Source of the DNA: Phanerodontia chrysosporium
Taxonomy: Eukaryota > Basidiomycota > Agaricomycetes > Polyporales > Phanerochaetaceae
Assembly (NCBI GenBank): GCA_001910725.1
Contig: MJGA01000064.1
Span: 1 to 64,000, forward strand
Direction of reading: 5' to 3'
DNA length: 64,000 nucleotides
Shown: positions 36,042-46,376 of the stretch, piece after piece
Position numbering within the stretch: the stretch's first letter is position 1
How the letters are laid out: each line of letters opens with the position of its first letter
The notes under the pieces: model-generated
Databases searched by the model: none
What the model was told of the DNA's origin: nothing
Seen by the model: the letters and a program-made list of their open reading frames with translations, nothing else
Program-made: the position numbers and the translations under genes

Positions 36042-39000
36042 ATGGCAGGTGCCCCTCGTATACGGCATTCCGGAATTGCTTGTGATGCTTGCAAGCAGCC
36101 CGTAGTGGGCGTGCGTCACAAGTGCATTGAATGCTCCAACCTCGATCTCTGCGAACGCTGCATATCTCTGGCGTCCGTCCGCTCTCAGCACAAACACACG
36201 CACACATTCTTTCCAATCGAGTATCCCTGGGACCATCACGCCTTCTTCGTCGCTGCCGCTGGCCACCTGTCTCACCCCCTGCGTTGCGCCCTATGCAGCG
36301 AGACCTACATACGCGACGTCCACTACGCAGGTGTCTCTTGTTGCAGGATCCAAATGTGCACTGCATGCCATGACAATGCCGACATACGCTCGACCCATCC
36401 CGTTTTACACTCGTTCCGGCCTAAGCCATCAAAGTATGATTGGACCAAGTCTCTCGAGCCATGGGCCCAGCACGATGGCGGCGGCGCAAGTGGGCCTGAG
36501 GCTTGCAACGGTTGCAGCAGAGAGAAACCTATCGAGCATCGGTGCCTGGAGTGCGCTAGCTTCGGGCTCTGCAGCCTCTGCATAATGGATCCGCGCGTAC
36601 GCATGGCCCACGATCCGAGACACCACTATACGCCGACAGAGCGCACTGCCCCGCTCGCGGCAGACTCAGAGGGCGCGCCAACCTGCGATGGATGCCGGAG
36701 GCGGATCGTCGCGGAAACGTTCCATCGCTGTCTCGACTGCGCCGACTGTGTCCTCTGCCTGGCATGCACCTCGTCTGTGCGCCGTAGAGTGCAGCACAAC
36801 ATCACTCACCGGTTCTTCCCGGTCGAGGACCCGTCGCAACTCACCAAGGGCCCTTTGCCGTCGTTTCCGCCTCGCTATCCATCGCAAGCTGCAGTAGCTG
36901 CGGTGTGAAACGCGGGCCGGTGCAGCATCGGTGTCTAGTGTGCTCGGACTTCTCGTTGTGCTGGCGCTGTACAGCCGACAGAAGCGCATGGGGCTCTCAT
37001 GACGAGATGCACCCTTTCTTTCCCTATACACCCAAGCCGGACATCGGGGATCCGAAATTCGAAGCCAGACGAGAGCAATTGGAACAAGCAGAGTGTATCC
37101 CGTGTGAGTGGAAGGTGCGTCACACTCAACGCGAACTTTCGTACGTATGCTAATCTACTGCTCCATAGATTGCTTTCTCACGTTCCGAATACAAGGCAGT
37201 GGGCAGGGTGTTTTATTTCGCGGAGGAGACCTCCGTTTGTTTCTCCTCGGATTTCACCCCCTGGCCTCCCGTATGGCCCGTCGTCAAAATTCAGGGGACG
37301 TCACTGGAAACCGCACGCCGAGCACCAGGGTTTGATGACGCAGACAGCTTCGCATCGCGCTTCAGCTCTTCTGAGCTCCGACGAGCTGTCGTTTGGGGCT
37401 TGGTGCACATGGTTGTTAACCAAATCGTATCAACCCAGGATCTCTTCCGGTTTTGCCGCGGACCCGGCGCGGAGTACATCCTGTTCCCTCCCCTGCACTC
37501 GGCCATACCTCTGCAGTGGATGCATGTCGGCCCAAACGCGATACCTAACGCACTTGCGGACACACCATGCTCGGATATGGACCTTGAAGACGTCCTTGGG
37601 AAGCTGAACAGTGTTCAAGGCACGGCTTATGCTCTTTCCGAGCTCGGTCTCCGTGAGCTGCTAGACCACGCTCTCCGCCATTACCGCGATTTTGGCGAGG
37701 TCTACGGCATGCTGCGCAAGACCTGGCCGGGATCTTTCTTCGCTGCGGTGGAACGACTACAGGACCGCGCTGCGCAAGTACAGCGGCGGCGCGACAATGC
37801 GTACCGTGGGGACGCGATTCATGACTCAGAAATTCACCCTCGGCGCGTCTGGGACCTCTTCAGCAACCGCGTTCTCCCTTTCCACGCCATGCTCCAGGGC
37901 CCTTACGTAGGCTCCAAGACGATGCCTGCGGAGCTTTGGACCGTGTCCCACAGCTGGGTCGAGGAGGGTGCTCGAGTGGACGTGACGACCGCGATCAACG
38001 GGAGGCAGTGGCCTGTCCCGGTCCCGCGCGGGACGACACTCGAGAACGTGCGCATCGAGCTGCTCAACCTGGGCGCCGAGTACGTCTGGCTCGACGTCCT
38101 GTGCCTGCGCCAGGTTGACGACGCCACGCGCCAGCAGGAGTGGGCGCTCGACATCCCGACAATCGGGCACATCTTCCAGGCGAAGCCGTACGGCCGGCCG
38201 TGCCTAACGTACTTCAACGGTCTCGGGCTTCCACTCGATACATCACGCGCGGCCTGCGCATCGCCCCGCCACTGGTTCCAGCGTATGTGGACGCTGCAGG
38301 AGACAGTCCCGCACTGGCTCCCCGGCGGGCTCACGAGACGTGCCCTCTATTCGGTGGACGAGACGGCCTTGTTCGCGCGCCTGGAGGTCCTGTGGGCGTC
38401 CATTGGAAATCTGAAGAACGGCGAGCACGCGGTGACCGCTGTCATCAGTGCAGTCGGCGAACGCCACTGCACGACCGAGCTCGATAGGATCGCAGGCCTG
38501 GCGCGATGCCTCCAGTGCACCACGCTCCCGGTGTACACTCGTACAGCGTCATTGGAGGACGCCTGGGCCGTGCTGCGCAAGCACATGCCCGACGACGTGC
38601 GCATGGCCATATCCGCCATGTATCAGAGCGACGCGCCCTTTGGGCTCTGGCCGTCGTGGAAGAGCCTGTTGCGGGCCAAGCCGGCGCTGCCAGAATTTCG
38701 GGGAGACAGGGGCACGCTGAAGCTTGTAGACGACGTTCTTCTGTACGTCAATCGCCCAGGCGTGTATTGTCATGCCGGACGGGTCATCTGGCCCTTCATC
38801 TTCACCACCGAGGCCACGGGTGTCGACGGTGCCCATCGCTCCGGGACCCACCTGTGCGGCCGACGGCCTTTGGACATCACCACGGATGAGTCCAACGGAG
38901 TGATCCGCCCCACGGCTTATCATGGACACATACTCCCCGACATCGCGTACAGCCTCATCAGCATCGCAGTGACGGTCCATTCCAACTTCCCTTGCCAGAG

Positions 39001-39259
39001 CTGGGCCGTCGCCGAGGTCGTCGGAAGACAGCGGTACGGACAAGAAGGGAAGGAAGCCTTGGTAGCGGTGAGATGGGCTGTGATTCAAGTGAGCAAGGAG
39101 GACCACGAGCGGCTGAAAGGTTTGGCAAATGGTACAGTCTCGATGGTAGTCTATCTATCGGAGGAAGAAGCCCTTGCTGCCAGCCAGTTCTCCGCTGAAT
39201 ATATGCAGGCGTATGGAACGCACACACAGACAGGCAGGGAAGTCACGACGGGAGAGTAA
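36042..39259 (+). CDS. ZZ-HET2: paralog of ZZ-HET1 (~1,054 aa; one-base break)
   Basis: Exons 36042-37114 and 37169-39259, with a 54-nt intron that has a GCTAAT branch site. ZZ fingers 1-5 match those of ZZ-HET1 in order; HET blocks SHSW, YVWLDVLCLRQ and RMWTLQE are intact, as are the flanking modules. In finger 2 one zinc ligand is lost: where ZZ-HET1 has CRSC, this copy has GVSC. The frame changes once, near 36846-36856 (AAGGGCCCTTT), between fingers 4 and 5: FAVVSASLSI after the break matches FATAFASLDI of ZZ-HET1. Restoring one base closes the frame exactly, so this is either a recent lesion or an assembly deletion. The simplest start is MAGAPRIRHSG; ZZ-HET1 has an extra 5' exon whose counterpart was not found. 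Role as for ZZ-HET1. Confidence 0.8.
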
Positions 39260-40286
39260 AACATGATATGTATACCCATGTAACCCTCGTTATACTACTT
39301 AGGGTTCCTAATTCGGATGTCTTGAAGGAGGCGCCCGCAGAGCTCATTTTCAACGTTCACCGTGCAAATTCGGTTTCGTCCTGCCGCTGGCTTTTAATTG
39401 CATCTAGGTTGAACTTGCTTTCCTGAACGTGCTTCCTGCTCCTCTCGCAGTTGTCAGAGTCACTGACGCTATGTAGCGAAGAGCATGATAGCGTCACTAT
39501 GTCGAATCGAAGAGCTCGTTGCAGGTATGTCTAAGGATCCAGTGTGCTGTCTTCTGCGCAGCTCTCAAGCCGTTGCCTGCAAGGACGGTCTGAATCTTGT
39601 GAGCGTGCTCGAGCGTGTCCAGAAAGCGTACAGCACTATCACTGACCTCCACGCCTTCCTAGGATCCTTGCTGGGGGCCACGCACGGCGTCTCCATAGGC
39701 TTCCCGTTGACGTCTTCCATATTCTGGATACTAGGCTATACAACCCCTGAGAGGCGCAGAACATGAGGTAGATTCGGGAAAAGGTAAGAAGCTCGTTGGC
39801 GTTATTACCTCTACATTCTTGATACTTCCCTCCGGATGTCTAACTGGTGAGTCGCACTCGGTTTTCTTTTTGATGTACAAACTGCATTTCACGGTGTTGA
39901 TAGGGATACCAGAAAGACTAACCGAGTAGCTGTCCTAGAGGAGCGTGCAAAACTGTCGCGGACTCGTGCCATGCGCAGTCACCAGTAGATTGGCGTGTGG
40001 GCACTTTACAAGCATCATAGCAAATTCGACGTGAGTTGTCATTGCATTCAGAACAAGTAATACGTCTGGATGCCTGGCGGCCTCCGCACCTGCTTAGGGT
40101 CCGAACGTTTGACAGGGGCGATGCACGGTCAATGAGGTGTGCTCTCCACGTTGACATCGTGCCAATGCGTCGTGCAGATGGGCCATAAGATCGCGCTCGA
40201 CGCAGGAGCTGATGACAATCCCGACCCACCAACCATAGGTTCGAGCCTGACGCTGCCTCCTGCACCCTCGCTGACGTCCTGCTCAG
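39260..40286. other. Intergenic between ZZ-HET2 and membrane copy 3
   Basis: A 93-codon ORF at 39485-39766 (IEELVAGMSKDPVCC) has no recognisable motif; it could be a small gene or chance. A CAG acceptor sits directly before the ATG at 40287, so part of this stretch may be a 5' leader exon and intron. Confidence 0.4.
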
Positions 40287-41538
40287 ATGTTCCACCAGTG
40301 GTCAATCGGACCAGGGCTCCGCCTCGATGCTGCAGGCCTGGTGGCGCTCGCCGACTTGAAGACCATCGCACGGCGGACGGCTCTCATAGGAAGCGCATCC
40401 TTCCTCGACATCCTCTTCCTCGCGCCGGCATACATTGTCAGCAAGAAGCCTCAGAGATCAATGGCGGCGAGTACCCAGTCACGGGCGCGATGCACAGCGG
40501 CTGGGTCTTCCGCGTTGAGAACCCTGCGACCGTGAGCTTCTTACAGGGCATCGGCAAGTCCGGACACCTCACCACGGTCTCTGTCTCGCCAGAGATCGAG
40601 ACAGGCGTCACCGGGCTCTTTGGAGAACTCTTCCGCACCGAGTTCTGGGCGTCGGTGCTCTTCTGCATCGGCCTCGCGGCGGGTATTGTCGTCATCGTCC
40701 TTCTTGGTGTCATCCGCGACTGGTGGGCGTTGGGCGTGCTCGGCATGCTCGTCCTGTCGCGCCTGGTCAACGTCTCCGTCATCAAGCTGCGGCAAGACAA
40801 GCACGGTTTCAAGGGCAAGAAGGAAGGCGATGTCAAGGGTGACCTACTGATCGTCCTTAGCCAAGATCGCTGGGTGCGCATGCAGGGCCTGGTGGATGAT
40901 ATCAAGGAAGTGACGGCAGGGCAGTGGCTGAAGGAGCCGGAGACCATCGAGAGCTTTGCTGTGAGCTTCGGCACGCTCTTGGTATACGGATCTGCCGCGC
41001 TAGCAGGAAACTCCTCCACCGTCGGCAGCTTGCTGCTGGCTCTACTGCTGCTGTTCGGCGCAGGTGTCCTAGGCCTCGCCAATGCTTTGACGCGGTCGTT
41101 GCACATGTTTGGCCGCGTCGTCACCGTCACCGGCCCACCTAAGAAGTATGGGCGTAGGTTAGACATGGTCAAGGACATGATCCGCGCTACCGGCAATGCG
41201 CAGTGGGCACTGGGCATGTCCATGATCACAGAATCGGAGCTTGCTGCGATGCACTCTGACAAGCCTGATCGTGGTACGTGGATACTTCACCGGACTGTGA
41301 ACGCACGCATCGTCGACTCACCACTATCAGATTCAGGCTATGCCATACAGACCCTTGTCAACCACGAGCCTCCCACCAGAGCGGCTGTGCCGCCGATGGG
41401 TTCGGTAGCGGCATCGCAAGCAGCCGTAGGTCTGCAACCGGGCCTCAACAACGGCATCAACTTGGAGCAGGGGTTGCGCGGGACGACGACGCAAGTCATG
41501 AGACGAGTTATGATACGGACGCCCTGCTACGGGTCTAG
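40287..41538 (+). CDS. Multi-pass membrane protein, copy 3 (two one-base breaks)
   Basis: Exon 1 is 40287-41273 and the last exon starts at 41331 after a 57-nt intron (donor GTACGT, acceptor CAG); the intron position matches copy 2. The protein is nearly the same as copy 2 through all membrane segments. Two frame breaks exist. At 40421-40430 the sequence GCGCCGGC has one C fewer than copies 1 and 2 (FLAPGIHCQQ). At 41480-41482 a GGG run appears one G short; after it, DDDASHETSYDTDALLRV and a stop at 41538 match the acidic tail of copy 2. With both bases the model gives 398 residues. Either a very young pseudogene or assembly error. It is tail-to-tail with the intact GST and follows ZZ-HET2. 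Confidence 0.75.
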
Positions 41539-41716
41539 TTGTGCATCATGCTTTTCCCTGCATAGTTGCTTACTCTTTTGCAATTCGTGGGAGTGTAGAG
41601 CGACCTGCGCGTTGGTGGCCATACATGACTTTGACTATACCATGTGACTCGATTCTGGCATCCACATGTCTGTACCGCGATGTTTTCTTTATAGACATGT
41701 TCTCTAAAACTTACAC

Positions 41717-42657
41717 TTAGGAAGAATATTTAGTTGCACGCAGCTCAGCAAAGCGCCGCTTCGACGACTCCAATACATGGTCCTATGAATACTCTCAGTA
41801 TGGGACGCAATCTGCGGTAGAAACCAAAAAGCTTACCCTGTCAAAAGTCGATGCGACCGCCGGGTGCGCCAGAACAGCCTTCGAGTACTCCTGCCACCTC
41901 GCAAACTTCGGCGACCGAATGAGCTCCAAGATCCTTTGGCCCTCGCCCTTCCCCGCAGGGAACCCCCCGAGGTCGTTCTCGAGGTTGAGCTCCGTGCGCG
42001 CGATGAACGGCGCAATCGCGATGTCCGCCGCCGAGAACTCGCCCACGGCGAAGCCGTGCGGCGGGAGGAGCGCCTGCAGGTGCGCGAGCGCGTCCACAAG
42101 CGGCGCGGGGTCGCCGCCGTTGTGCAGCACGGAGAAGTTCGCGGGCGCGAACTTGGTCGAGACGGCGTCGATGAAGAGGCGCGCTTTCGCGCGGAGCACC
42201 GGGTCCGCCGGCAGGATGCCTGCCTCCGGGAAGAGGTCCGCGATGAACTCGACGAGCACGAGCGACTCGTTCAGCTTCACCGACTCGGGCGACGGCTCGT
42301 CGGGAGGCACGTCGGGCCCGCCGTACGCAATCGCAGGCACCTGAAGCGTGTTAGCGTGCGAGGTTCGGGGCGTCGAGGACCGGAAAACGACGGACCTTGC
42401 CGGCAGGGTTGACCTTGGGGATGTACCATTCCGGTTTGTTCTTCAAGTCGATCTCATAGCGCTTGTATGGAACATTGGCCAGCGCAAGGGCGATCTCAGC
42501 CTATCTCCTGTTTAGTAGCCTATACTTCAAGAGCTTGAGGCCGCTTACCCTGTGGGCGTACGGGCAGATCTAGCAAGAGTTTCGTGAGCAGCCTCACCAG
42601 CTGCGAAGGCTGGTCACTCCGTACCTTTGCCGTATATAGTGTAATCTGCTCGGGCAT
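41717..42657 (-). CDS. Omega-class glutathione S-transferase (242 aa)
   Basis: Five exons join exactly: 42657-42625, 42569-42549 (21 nt), 42500-42396, 42340-41837 and 41782-41717. The start is MPEQITLYTAK. The 21-nt exon encodes ICPYAHR, with the catalytic Cys typical of omega-class (GSTO) enzymes, followed by the thioredoxin fold (VNPAGKVPAI cis-Pro loop) and the helical domain (GEFSAADIAIAPFIARTELNL). Known GSTOs act in the cytosol as thiol transferases, dehydroascorbate reductases or in glutathionyl-substrate reduction; the exact substrate cannot be read here. A decayed partial copy lies inverted at 14483-14977. The gene is tail-to-tail with membrane copy 3. Confidence 0.9.
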
Positions 42658-42951
42658 GTTCGCTCAAGGGATCTGCTTCGACATTTGGGTCCCCAGTGGG
42701 CACTGTTATATACGTGGCCAGCACCACCACCTCTTGCGCAAGACGATCACGCGCGATGACCTCATCCTGCTTATAAAGCAGCATTCCCACTTGAAAGTAG
42801 CTCGCGCAGTCGGATGATGCAAACCAATGCCGCGATGCGTCCTCGCGATGGTGTATAGTCGGCAGGTACAGGTCATGAGATACGTCTAGAGATCGAGAGT
42901 AAGCCAATGCGTGTCAAGGTCGTGAATCCAAACTCTATGTATGCACATCGT

Positions 42952-45290
42952 CTACCGCTCCTTCCTGTCCTCCTCGGCCTCGTCTGTCGAGACCTCGATG
43001 ACGGCGGGCATGCCCGTGACGAAGCCACCCGCGGCCGCGTCCATGTCCCAGCCAGCCTTGCGCGTGTGCGCGAGGAACGCGTCGAATTGCGCGTCGACGA
43101 CCGCCTTCGCCGCGCGCACCTCCTCGAGGAGACCGGGCACGTCTGCCGCGCGGCGCTCCTCGCGGGCACGCGCGAGCTCAAACGCGTGCACCCATGCCTT
43201 CATCTGGTCGCGTGGCGAGTGCCCCGCCTGGAGGACGACGCGGAGGTGCGTGCGCGCGGCGGGGTCCGCGTGCGCGTCGAACCAGAGCACGTACTTCTCG
43301 TCTGCGAACAGCCGCAGCAGGCTCCCGACGAGCGTGCTCTCCGCAGCCCGCGCCCAGCGTGGGCATCGGTGTCCCGGCGCGAAGAGGCTGCTGCCCGGCG
43401 CACACGGTAAAATAGATGCGAGCGGCGAGCCCATGTCGCAGTGCCCGATGACGCGCCGCGCGCCCGTGCGGAGGTCGGTGCGGAAGAGGGTCGAGGGATT
43501 GTGGAAGATGCGCTCGTGCCGGGCGACCTCCCGGGGGACAAGACAGCGGTGCTCGCCGTCGCTCGTACGGAAGGCGTCCCAGAGGATACATGTCCGCTGG
43601 CGGTTGTAGGACTTGAAGACCACAGAGTGCACAGCGTAGTAGTTGATCCAGATGTGGGCGATGATGATGACGGTGAGGAGGCTGTAGGTCTGTGCTTGGG
43701 TTTGGATGAGGGGCATGATGACGGATCCGCACTGCAATTCGGGTCAGCTATGTCTACCGGATAGACGGTACAATACGTACCAGCATTCCTATAAGGGCCA
43801 AAACAGTCTCTTTGCTGCCATCCTTCGCACTGAGATCGCTGATGTCGCCGGACGCAGCTCCGTGGTCGGGTTGCGCAAAATGCAACGTCAAAGCAGCCTT
43901 TGAGCCTGCCGCCGCGACTGCGCACATCGAGCGGAAGATCCCACTAAAGCAGAGGGCGACGCCACGCCATGGGCCTGGCCGGTGGACGATGGTGGGTAGG
44001 AAGAAAGGGGGGAAAGCCATCTGCACAAAGTCTAGCGAGACGTGTGACAGCATTGGTGACAACGTGTCCAGCACGAGCGGGATGTCATTCCAGATGTCTG
44101 CAAGGAAGCGATATGTCTTCGCCTCGGGGAATAATGCGGTACCAAGGTAGTAGCCGGACAGGATAGCTAAGGAGAAATAACATGAGCGATACGCGTTCAT
44201 GTGACACCGGCGAACTCAGTAGTCAGCGGAGTCGAAGACTCACCTGTAACACGACTGAATATATCTTGCAATATCGTAAGTAATAGGGCATTTGTTGCAG
44301 ATGCATTTGCAGAACCAACTCCGTGGCCTGTCAAGAGAGGAGTTAGAGGGGGAAAACGCCACTGAGGTGGGAAATTGCATCACCTTCAAGCACGGCTCTT
44401 GACGCCACCAATCCACCTAATGAGCTGAAGAAGCCCTGCAACGCGTTCAAGACTTGGTATCTGCGGTACGAATTGAGGTGAGGAACGCGTTATGATGAAT
44501 AGATAGAAGAACGGTAGCAGGAGGTCTGTACGTGCGACTGCCAGATTGACAGGGTGTGAGCACCTTCATGGTCCAGCCGCGCAAAACCCGATGTGGAACC
44601 TCGCCCGCTGAATCGAGTGCGGCTCACAATTCCAGAGTCGCACTCCGTGATGCGTGTTCTGGCTTGTCTATAGCACGTCTAGCACATGTTTCGGACATCT
44701 GAGTTGCAAGGTGCTTCGCGAGCTATAGAAGGCGTGTTTGCCGTTCGGTAGACGGGCGCCCCGCCAGGCAGGCCATGAGGATAGCTCGTGTCGCTGTGAC
44801 AGCCTGAGACCGAGCCCCGACCGTGTGCCTGCCAGTGTGTCGTGACACATTGCCGACACTTGCAGGACGTAGGTCGCGCGACCCTTCAGGCTGGGCGACC
44901 GCACTGCCAGCATAGCCGGTGTAATGCCGGATCGCATTCGCGGACCTCGGAAGGGGATTTCAGAGGAAAGGTAACCTACCGAGTGTAATCTGACTAGAGT
45001 CAGCTCGTAGGTCTCGCCATACACACGAACGCGCGAACGCACCTGAAGACACACTAGCTGGGTACCCAGCGGGCAAGAACATGCCTTGCAGGACTCGTGT
45101 AAAGCCATGGCTGATAGAACTTCCGCCTCCGACGGACCGTATACTCTGTTTGTAAAGGTGAGCTCACACGCTGAAGATATATGCAACTGGAGGTGCTCAC
45201 CACTACCTCCCTCGGGATCTTGTGGTCGTCTGCTTCGCGGACGTTGTAGACGGCGCGGAGGCTGCCCGAGTCGTCGCGCTCGTGAATCAT
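42952..45290 (-). CDS. RUS family (DUF647) membrane protein, 509 aa
   Basis: Seven exons give 509 codons exactly: 45290-45201, 45145-45043, 44989-44980 (10 nt), 44460-44384, 44327-44244, 44166-43781, 43731-42952. Family signatures occur in order: FLPAGYPASVS, DYTRYQVLNALQGFFSSL, ASRAVL, the KTYRFLADIWND block, ALTLHFA, SDLSAKDGSKETV, then two hydrophobic segments and a C-terminal soluble domain with KYVLWFD. Human RUSF1 and plant RUS1/RUS2 (root UVB sensitive) are the known members; the biochemical role is unsettled, with links to vitamin B6 and auxin transport in plants. A 519-nt intron follows the 10-nt exon. The gene diverges from the ChAPs gene, with element B between them. Confidence 0.88.
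44980..44989 (-). other. 10-nt microexon of the RUS gene
   Basis: Flanked by a CAG acceptor (44990-44992) and a GTAGGT donor (44974-44979). It encodes the middle of DYTR, which joins the FLPAGYP exon to YQVLNALQ as expected for the family. Without it the frame would be lost. Confidence 0.75.
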
Positions 45291-45486
45291 GGTGGTGGCA
45301 AAAGGTGAAAAGACGGAGTCGCGGGCGATAGAGCCTTTATAGGGCGGGAGGGGGATCGTCGACGAGCATCCCTTTTCTAATACGTAAAGTTCGACGCGCT
45401 TCTAGATAAGCGCGTCAGTGACGACACGCACCGCGGTGGCAGCGGTCCTGCCCCGCCCCCCGCCGTCGCCACGTGCGCGCGGGCGA

Positions 45487-45571
45487 TACAGCCGTTTGCA
45501 AATCAATGGTCTGGTCCGGATTTTTTTCGATTATGGGCGGAGTCCCCACCCGGCTGATGCCCGGCCCCGGG
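45487..45571 (+). repeat. Element B, left terminal inverted repeat
   Basis: Exact inverted match to 46231-46315, including a seven-T run. Confidence 0.92.
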
Positions 45572-46230
45572 CGCCCGGGGACACCACAGGTTCCTTTCGC
45601 ACCTGGCAACCCGACTATTTCCCGTTCGAGCATACCCCGCTCATTGTCTGGCGGTAAGCCCGGGGACGGTGAGGTGGGATGGCGAGGACGCCAGGTGTCC
45701 TGACATATCCAGCGCTCCTAGACTCATCTCTACAGTTTCGACAGACCCCTCAGGCGCCGTCATGCGACACCTGCCTTTTAAGGTGCGCAGGATGCCCAAA
45801 TGCGAACGCAACGGCAAAACAGGTCTCCTACAGCAGCTGTATATGGTACGTACACCCAAAAGGCGAACATTAAAAAACTTGTATACACATCTTTTGCCAG
45901 AAGGAAATGAAGCCAGTTATGAAGTCACAAACCGGTCGAGTCCAAGAGTCAGGCTCCGAGTTGCTCGGCGACTCGGACTCGATGCTTCAGTCCTCGGCCG
46001 TAGCAACGTCGCTCTCCTTAGTGAATGAGAACCGGGAGGACGACGTGGCGAGCCAGCTTCCATCGCGTCGTCGCGCGCTTAATGCAGCTGTTAAGGCAGG
46101 TGTTGCGTCTGGGGAGTCTGTCACACCGTGGGTCCATGATACCTGCTCATGAAGCTGAAGCTTGGAGCTTGGGGGTGGTGGTCGCGATGAGATGGTGCGG
46201 GTTCCGGGGGAGGTGGGCCTACGGGCGTTT

Positions 46231-46315
46231 CCCGGGGCCGGGCATCAGCCGGGTGGGGACTCCGCCCATAATCGAAAAAAATCCGGACCAGACCATTGAT
46301 TTGCAAACGGCTGTA
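46231..46315 (-). repeat. Element B, right terminal inverted repeat
   Basis: Exact inverted match to 45487-45571. It ends 61 bp before the ChAPs start codon. Confidence 0.92.
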
Positions 46316-46376
46316 CAACGTCACCACGATCCCGGCTTCGGGGTCCTGCATAACTCTCGCACAGCGACCGCAGAGC

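Larger units (their letters stand above)
45487..46315. mobile_element. Non-autonomous element B with perfect 85-bp terminal inverted repeats
   Basis: 45487-45571 and 46231-46315 are exact reverse complements over 85 bp and begin TACAGCCGTTTGCAAATC. The interior shares blocks with element A in the same orientation (GGGGACACC, CGACACCTGCCTTTTAA, CAGCAGCTGTATATGG). No transposase ORF. If the outer TA belongs to the target, the ends are CAGCCG...CGGCTG with a TA duplication, as in Tc1/mariner-type elements; no longer direct repeat flanks it. Perfect repeats suggest recent insertion or activity. Confidence 0.8.
45291..46376. promoter_or_regulatory. Divergent RUS / ChAPs promoter interval, mostly filled by element B
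   Basis: The two start codons face away from each other over 1,086 bp. Element B takes up 829 bp of this, leaving 196 bp next to RUS and 61 bp next to ChAPs. No core promoter motif was assigned. Confidence 0.6.

Noticed and set aside
36817..36890. Intron to explain the frame change between ZZ fingers 4 and 5 of ZZ-HET2
   Set aside because: No GT...AG pair there gives the right phase, and the coding sequence on both sides aligns continuously with ZZ-HET1.
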